A DNA stretch of 64,000 nucleotides from contig NW_026111631.1 of assembly GCF_024679095.1 (NCBI RefSeq), positions 67,501 through 131,500 on the forward strand. The letters are read 5' to 3'. The stretch comes from Eriocheir sinensis. Its lineage: Eukaryota > Arthropoda > Malacostraca > Decapoda > Varunidae. Position 1 is the first letter of the stretch, and the number at the start of each line of letters is the position of its first letter. The notes under the pieces are model-generated. The model searched no databases. It saw only the letters and a list, made by a program, of their open reading frames with translations, and was not told where the DNA came from. Shown piece after piece: positions 57,341-64,000 of this stretch. The translations under genes were made by a program, and so were the position numbers.

Positions 57341-57560
57341 ATAAGAACATAAGCCCGCTGTCTGAAGAGGCCAGGTAGCTCCCTAAGCTGGTAGCTCCCT
57401 GTGTGATCTAACCCCACCTAATATCTGTCCATGATTTTATCTAATCCATTTTTAAATGTAACAATTGTATTGGAACTCACCACATGACTGCTAAGACTAT
57501 TCCACTCATCCACCACCCTGATTGTACACAAATTTTTGCCTCTGTCCCTGTGTGTGTGTG
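57341..57560 (-). mobile_element. CR1-like LINE 3' end
   Basis: Minus strand: RVVDEWNSLSSHVVSSNTIV and TFKNGLDKIMDRY then stop, followed by 3' UTR ending TTATGTTCTTATG plus (CA)n. This is the RVV..WN.L......S....FK..LDK signature of LINE C-termini. Confidence 0.82.
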
Positions 57561-57585
57561 TGTAAATGCGTAAATTGTTATGTGC

Positions 57586-57719
<134 letters not shown>

Positions 57720-57734
57720 TGTGTGTGTGTTGAT

Positions 57735-58090
57735 GTGCTGAATTAGTCTTTTCTCTTGTAATTATTTTTCGCATATTTTATTAAGCCCTTCATATAAATC
57801 CCTCTTTCCTTTAAATTTGAGTTATTTATCTTTTATCTTGTTATATTTCCCTAAGGTCCATATAATTCCTTCTTCCTCTTTGTTTAATGCAAAATTTTCT
57901 GAGGTTCTTTCTCAGACATTTGCATGAAGCACAAATGATTTCCTCCAAATATTTTCTATTTCTACATTTTTTTCTAATTTTGTGTTGGTTTTCATTTTTC
58001 TTTCATCTTAAATTTCACTTGGTCTTTTTCTTTTAATCAAGCTGTTTTTGTCTAAGATTGACTCTCTCTCTTGTTTACAAAGAAGTCCAG
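57735..58090. other. A/T-rich stretch, no gene seen
   Basis: No recognisable feature. Confidence 0.35.
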
Positions 58091-58094
58091 ATTC

Positions 58095-58325
58095 CCTCTT
58101 TCCACTGAATTCAAATTACGGACATTTTTTCCTCATGTATTTAATTCATCACTTTTTCCTCCCACTTTTCCTCCTGCTCAGACGGTCGCAACACCCTTCC
58201 CGCCCGCGTCTCGTCCGTCCTTCTTTGCACCGAATTTAAATTACGGACATTTTTTCCTCATGTTTATATCATCACTATTGTCCCTCCCCCTTTCCTCCTG
58301 CTCCGATGGTCCCCCCCCCCCCGAA
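58095..58325 (+). repeat. Tandem duplication of about 120 bp
   Basis: AAATTACGGACATTTTTTCC with TCATGT (58113, 58238) and TTTCCTCCTGCTC occur twice. A C-run (58311-58322) ends the second copy. Confidence 0.85.
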
Positions 58326-58395
58326 CCCGTGTCCCGCCCTTCCCGCCCTTGTCCCGTTACAACACCGCGGGGTTTTCCGGAGCCCTCCCCCGCGG

Positions 58396-58945
58396 CAGAA
58401 AAATTACAGCCGCCCGCGTCAGTGTGCGTGCGCTTGGCCTGAAGGGAGAACAATTATAACAACCGGACTCTGTATTCTCGCACGCTTCGGCTCTTGATAC
58501 GATAATTTTCTAAGGCCACAGGAATAATGCGTCAGGTTCCCAGAGTGTAGTACTCGTCCATGGCGTAGAAATCTTGCAAAACAACCGCCAGAGATAATGA
58601 ACACCGTGGCAATCCGACAACTTCTACGAGAGGTTCTGACACGGCGATCCCAAGGCCGTGAAACGTTTGAAACTATGGGTCCTGAACTATCAAGACGGCA
58701 GATTAGTTACTGCTGCCCGCGTCAGTGTGCGTGCGAGTTCCCTGAAGAGAGAATCCTTATAACATAGGTAGTATCACGCTGGCAGATTAGTTACTGCGGC
58801 CCGCGTCAGTGTGCGTGCGATTGGCCTGAGGGGAGAACAATTATAACATAGGAGTATCAAGATGGCAGATTAGTTACTGCTGCCGCGTCAGTGTGTGTGC
58901 GATTGGCCTGAAGGGTGAACAATTATAATACAGGGAGTATCATCA
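58396..58945 (+). repeat. Minisatellite of about 90 bp, 3 clustered units plus 1 outlier
   Basis: GGCAGATTAGTTACTGCTGC, CCGCGTCAGTGTGCGTGCGA and GAGAACAATTATAACATAGG repeat at 58694, 58779 and 58863. A related unit lies at 58409. The 230 bases between the outlier and the cluster are unassigned. Confidence 0.85.
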
Positions 58946-59224
58946 AGACGCCTCTGCCAGTAATTTCACCTCGTTGTTTTCCTTCAGTCCTCTTCGTGGG
59001 AGGAACACTTTGGGGGTCACTTTTGTTCTGTTCTTGGCAGTGTTTTGTTGTTGCTGTTTGGTCGTTGATGTTGTTCTTCCAGTCGACATTTTTTATTCTG
59101 TTCTTGGTAGTAATTTAACAGACAAATATACGAAGAGGTGGAACTTTCTGAATGTTGATATGTATGCCGGGATGAGTGTCAGGCCCTTAATTATTCTTAC
59201 CTTTACAGTTCAAGTATGTTTAAC
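58946..59224. other. No gene seen
   Basis: T/G-rich sequence with a repeated TTCTGTTCTTGG (59026, 59096). Nothing else. Confidence 0.35.
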
Positions 59225-59852
59225 AACGATACGAGCCACGCGATCCACGTTAGTGGCCGCTACCACGGAGCACGATGGGAGTCAGGGTGGGTCCAGCTAA
59301 TATGTTTATGAACGCTGCGAATCATGCGTTAGTGGGCTACCACGGAGCACGATGGGAAGTCAGGTGGGTCCAGCTAATATGTTTATGAACGCTACGAATC
59401 ATGGTTAGTGACCGCTACCACGGGGCACGATGAGAAGTCAGGGGTGGTCCAGCTAATATGTTTATGAACGCTGAGAATCATGCGTTAGTGGCCGCCACCA
59501 CGGAGCACGATGAGAAGTCAGGGGTGAGTCCAGCTAATATGTTTATGAACGCTGAGAATCATGCGTTAGTGACCGCTACCACGGAGCACGATGAGAAGTC
59601 AGGAGTGGCTCCAGCTAATATGGTTATGAACGCTACGAATAATGCGTTAGTGACCGCTACTACGGAGCACGATGAGAAGTCAGGGGTGGGTCCAGCTAAT
59701 ATGTTTATGAACGCTACGAATCATGCGTTAGTGATCGCTACCACGGGCACGATGGGAAGTCAGGGGTGGGTCCAGCTAATATGTTTGTGAACGCCACGAA
59801 TCATGCGTTAGTGACCGCTACCACGGAGCACGATGGAAGTCAACAAACAGTG
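59225..59852 (+). repeat. 81-bp minisatellite, about 8 units
   Basis: TAATATGTTTATGAACGCTA, CGAATCATGCGTTAGTGACC and CTACCACGGAGCACGATGAG repeat. Because 81 is a multiple of three, 110 codons stay open (MFMNATNHALVTATTEHDEK). Several units have lost one or two bases, which breaks the frame. Confidence 0.92.
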
Positions 59853-60002
59853 TCGCGGGACCATGCTGGCGAGTGGCGATATCAGTATCAATGGAGGGAG
59901 ACTGTTCACGGCCTCAACTTCCTGAGTGATGGGAGCCGCCGCCTGTTATGCTCTTGGAGAAAGAATGGTTAATGATAAGCCGGAGTTACTTATAATACAC
60001 AC

Positions 60003-60065
60003 ATAATAATAATAATAATACACACACACACAATAATAATAATACACAATAATAATAATAATAAT

Positions 60066-60106
<41 letters not shown>
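60003..60106 (+). repeat. (AAT)n, (CA)n and (GT)n cluster
   Basis: Alternating (AAT)n and (AC)n blocks followed by about 17 GT repeats. Confidence 0.93.
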
Positions 60107-60107
<1 letters not shown>

Positions 60108-60203
60108 ATGCTTAAATTGTTACGTGCGTAAGTGAATGTGCGTATATTTTCATGTGCGTGAACTTTGTGCGTTAATATTTATGGGCGTAATTCTGTATCA
60201 TTC

Positions 60204-63452
<3,249 letters not shown>

Positions 63453-63539
<87 letters not shown>
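63453..63539 (+). repeat. (CT)n microsatellite (LINE tail)
   Basis: About 41 CT repeats directly at the 3' end of the LINE, followed by a C/T-rich tract to about 63770. Confidence 0.96.
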
Positions 63540-63541
<2 letters not shown>

Positions 63542-63788
63542 ATGCGTATATTCATTTTCATTTTTTTTCTCGTTTTTTTTATTGATTTTGTTTTCTCTCT
63601 TCTTTTAGTTTCCTCCTTTCCTCTCTTCCTTCTCTCCCCCTTTCCCTCCGTCTCTTCTCTCTTCTCCTCTTCCCTATTTCTTTCCTCCTTCTCCCTCCTT
63701 CATATTATTCCTTCCTTTCTCTTCCCTTAATATTTCTCCCTCCTCTCCCTTCTCTTTTTACTTCATATTTCTACTTCCTCACTAATCT

Positions 63789-63792
<4 letters not shown>

Positions 63793-63846
<54 letters not shown>
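63793..63846 (+). repeat. (CA)n microsatellite
   Basis: About 27 CA repeats. The remaining 154 bases of the window show nothing recognisable. Confidence 0.97.
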
Positions 63847-63847
<1 letters not shown>

Positions 63848-64000
63848 CACCCTTTCAATCTCTGCGGCATTTTTTCTCTTCTCTGAATATGCCGATTTTC
63901 ATTTTCTGCCCTGTTGACCTCTAGTATTGACCTGACCTGTTCACGATTGCGCCAAGAGTAATGAGAATTGGAAGGGGACGCGTTCTACTGGGGATCTGAT

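Overview
The window looks like nuclear DNA from an arthropod, most likely a decapod crustacean. It has very long simple repeats, tRNA-derived SINEs, CR1-, RTE- and I/Jockey-like LINE remnants, several families of terminal-inverted-repeat DNA transposons, and widely spaced small exons with GT-AG introns. The species is inferred from this style only. Most long open frames are read-through of repeats, not genes.

0-21 kb, plus strand: four small exons (1269-1342, 8010-8057, 9908-9995, 20173-20205) join in phase into about 80 codons that resemble the V-type proton ATPase subunit e (ATP6V0E / VhaM9.7). Intron 1 holds a Tigger-like element containing a piggyBac-like MITE containing a 35-bp array, a mariner-like remnant broken by a SINE and a MITE, and a hAT MITE broken by a SINE. 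Intron 2 holds two antisense LINE 3' ends and a SINE. Intron 3 holds an 8.9-kb, 104-bp satellite and a PIF/Harbinger-like element that keeps a MADF-domain frame.

21-34 kb: mostly satellite relics, (AT)n and (CT)n tracts, minisatellites, SINEs, two TTAA-flanked elements, a cluster of near-perfect palindromes at 31.5-31.9 kb, and two low-confidence exons near 26.1-26.4 kb.

34-43 kb, minus strand: a hAT transposase remnant, then a broken gene resembling TDRD12/Yb (degenerate DEAD-type helicase plus Tudor domain, piRNA pathway) at 36.6-38.4 kb. Candidate upstream exons lie at 39.6-41.4 kb, split by MITEs and by a SINE whose target duplication copied a splice donor.

43-56 kb: a 99-bp in-frame minisatellite derived from a LINE reverse transcriptase, then a segmental duplication (about 45.6-51.1 kb against 51.1-55.9 kb). 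Copy 1 carries a SINE and a 1,032-bp hAT element that copy 2 lacks, so copy 2 preserves the empty site.

56-64 kb: an inverted diverged array of the 104-bp satellite, long (GA)n, (GT)n and (CT)n tracts, three minisatellites, and a nearly full-length but dead CR1-like LINE (60.35-63.45 kb) interrupted by a 5'-truncated SINE.
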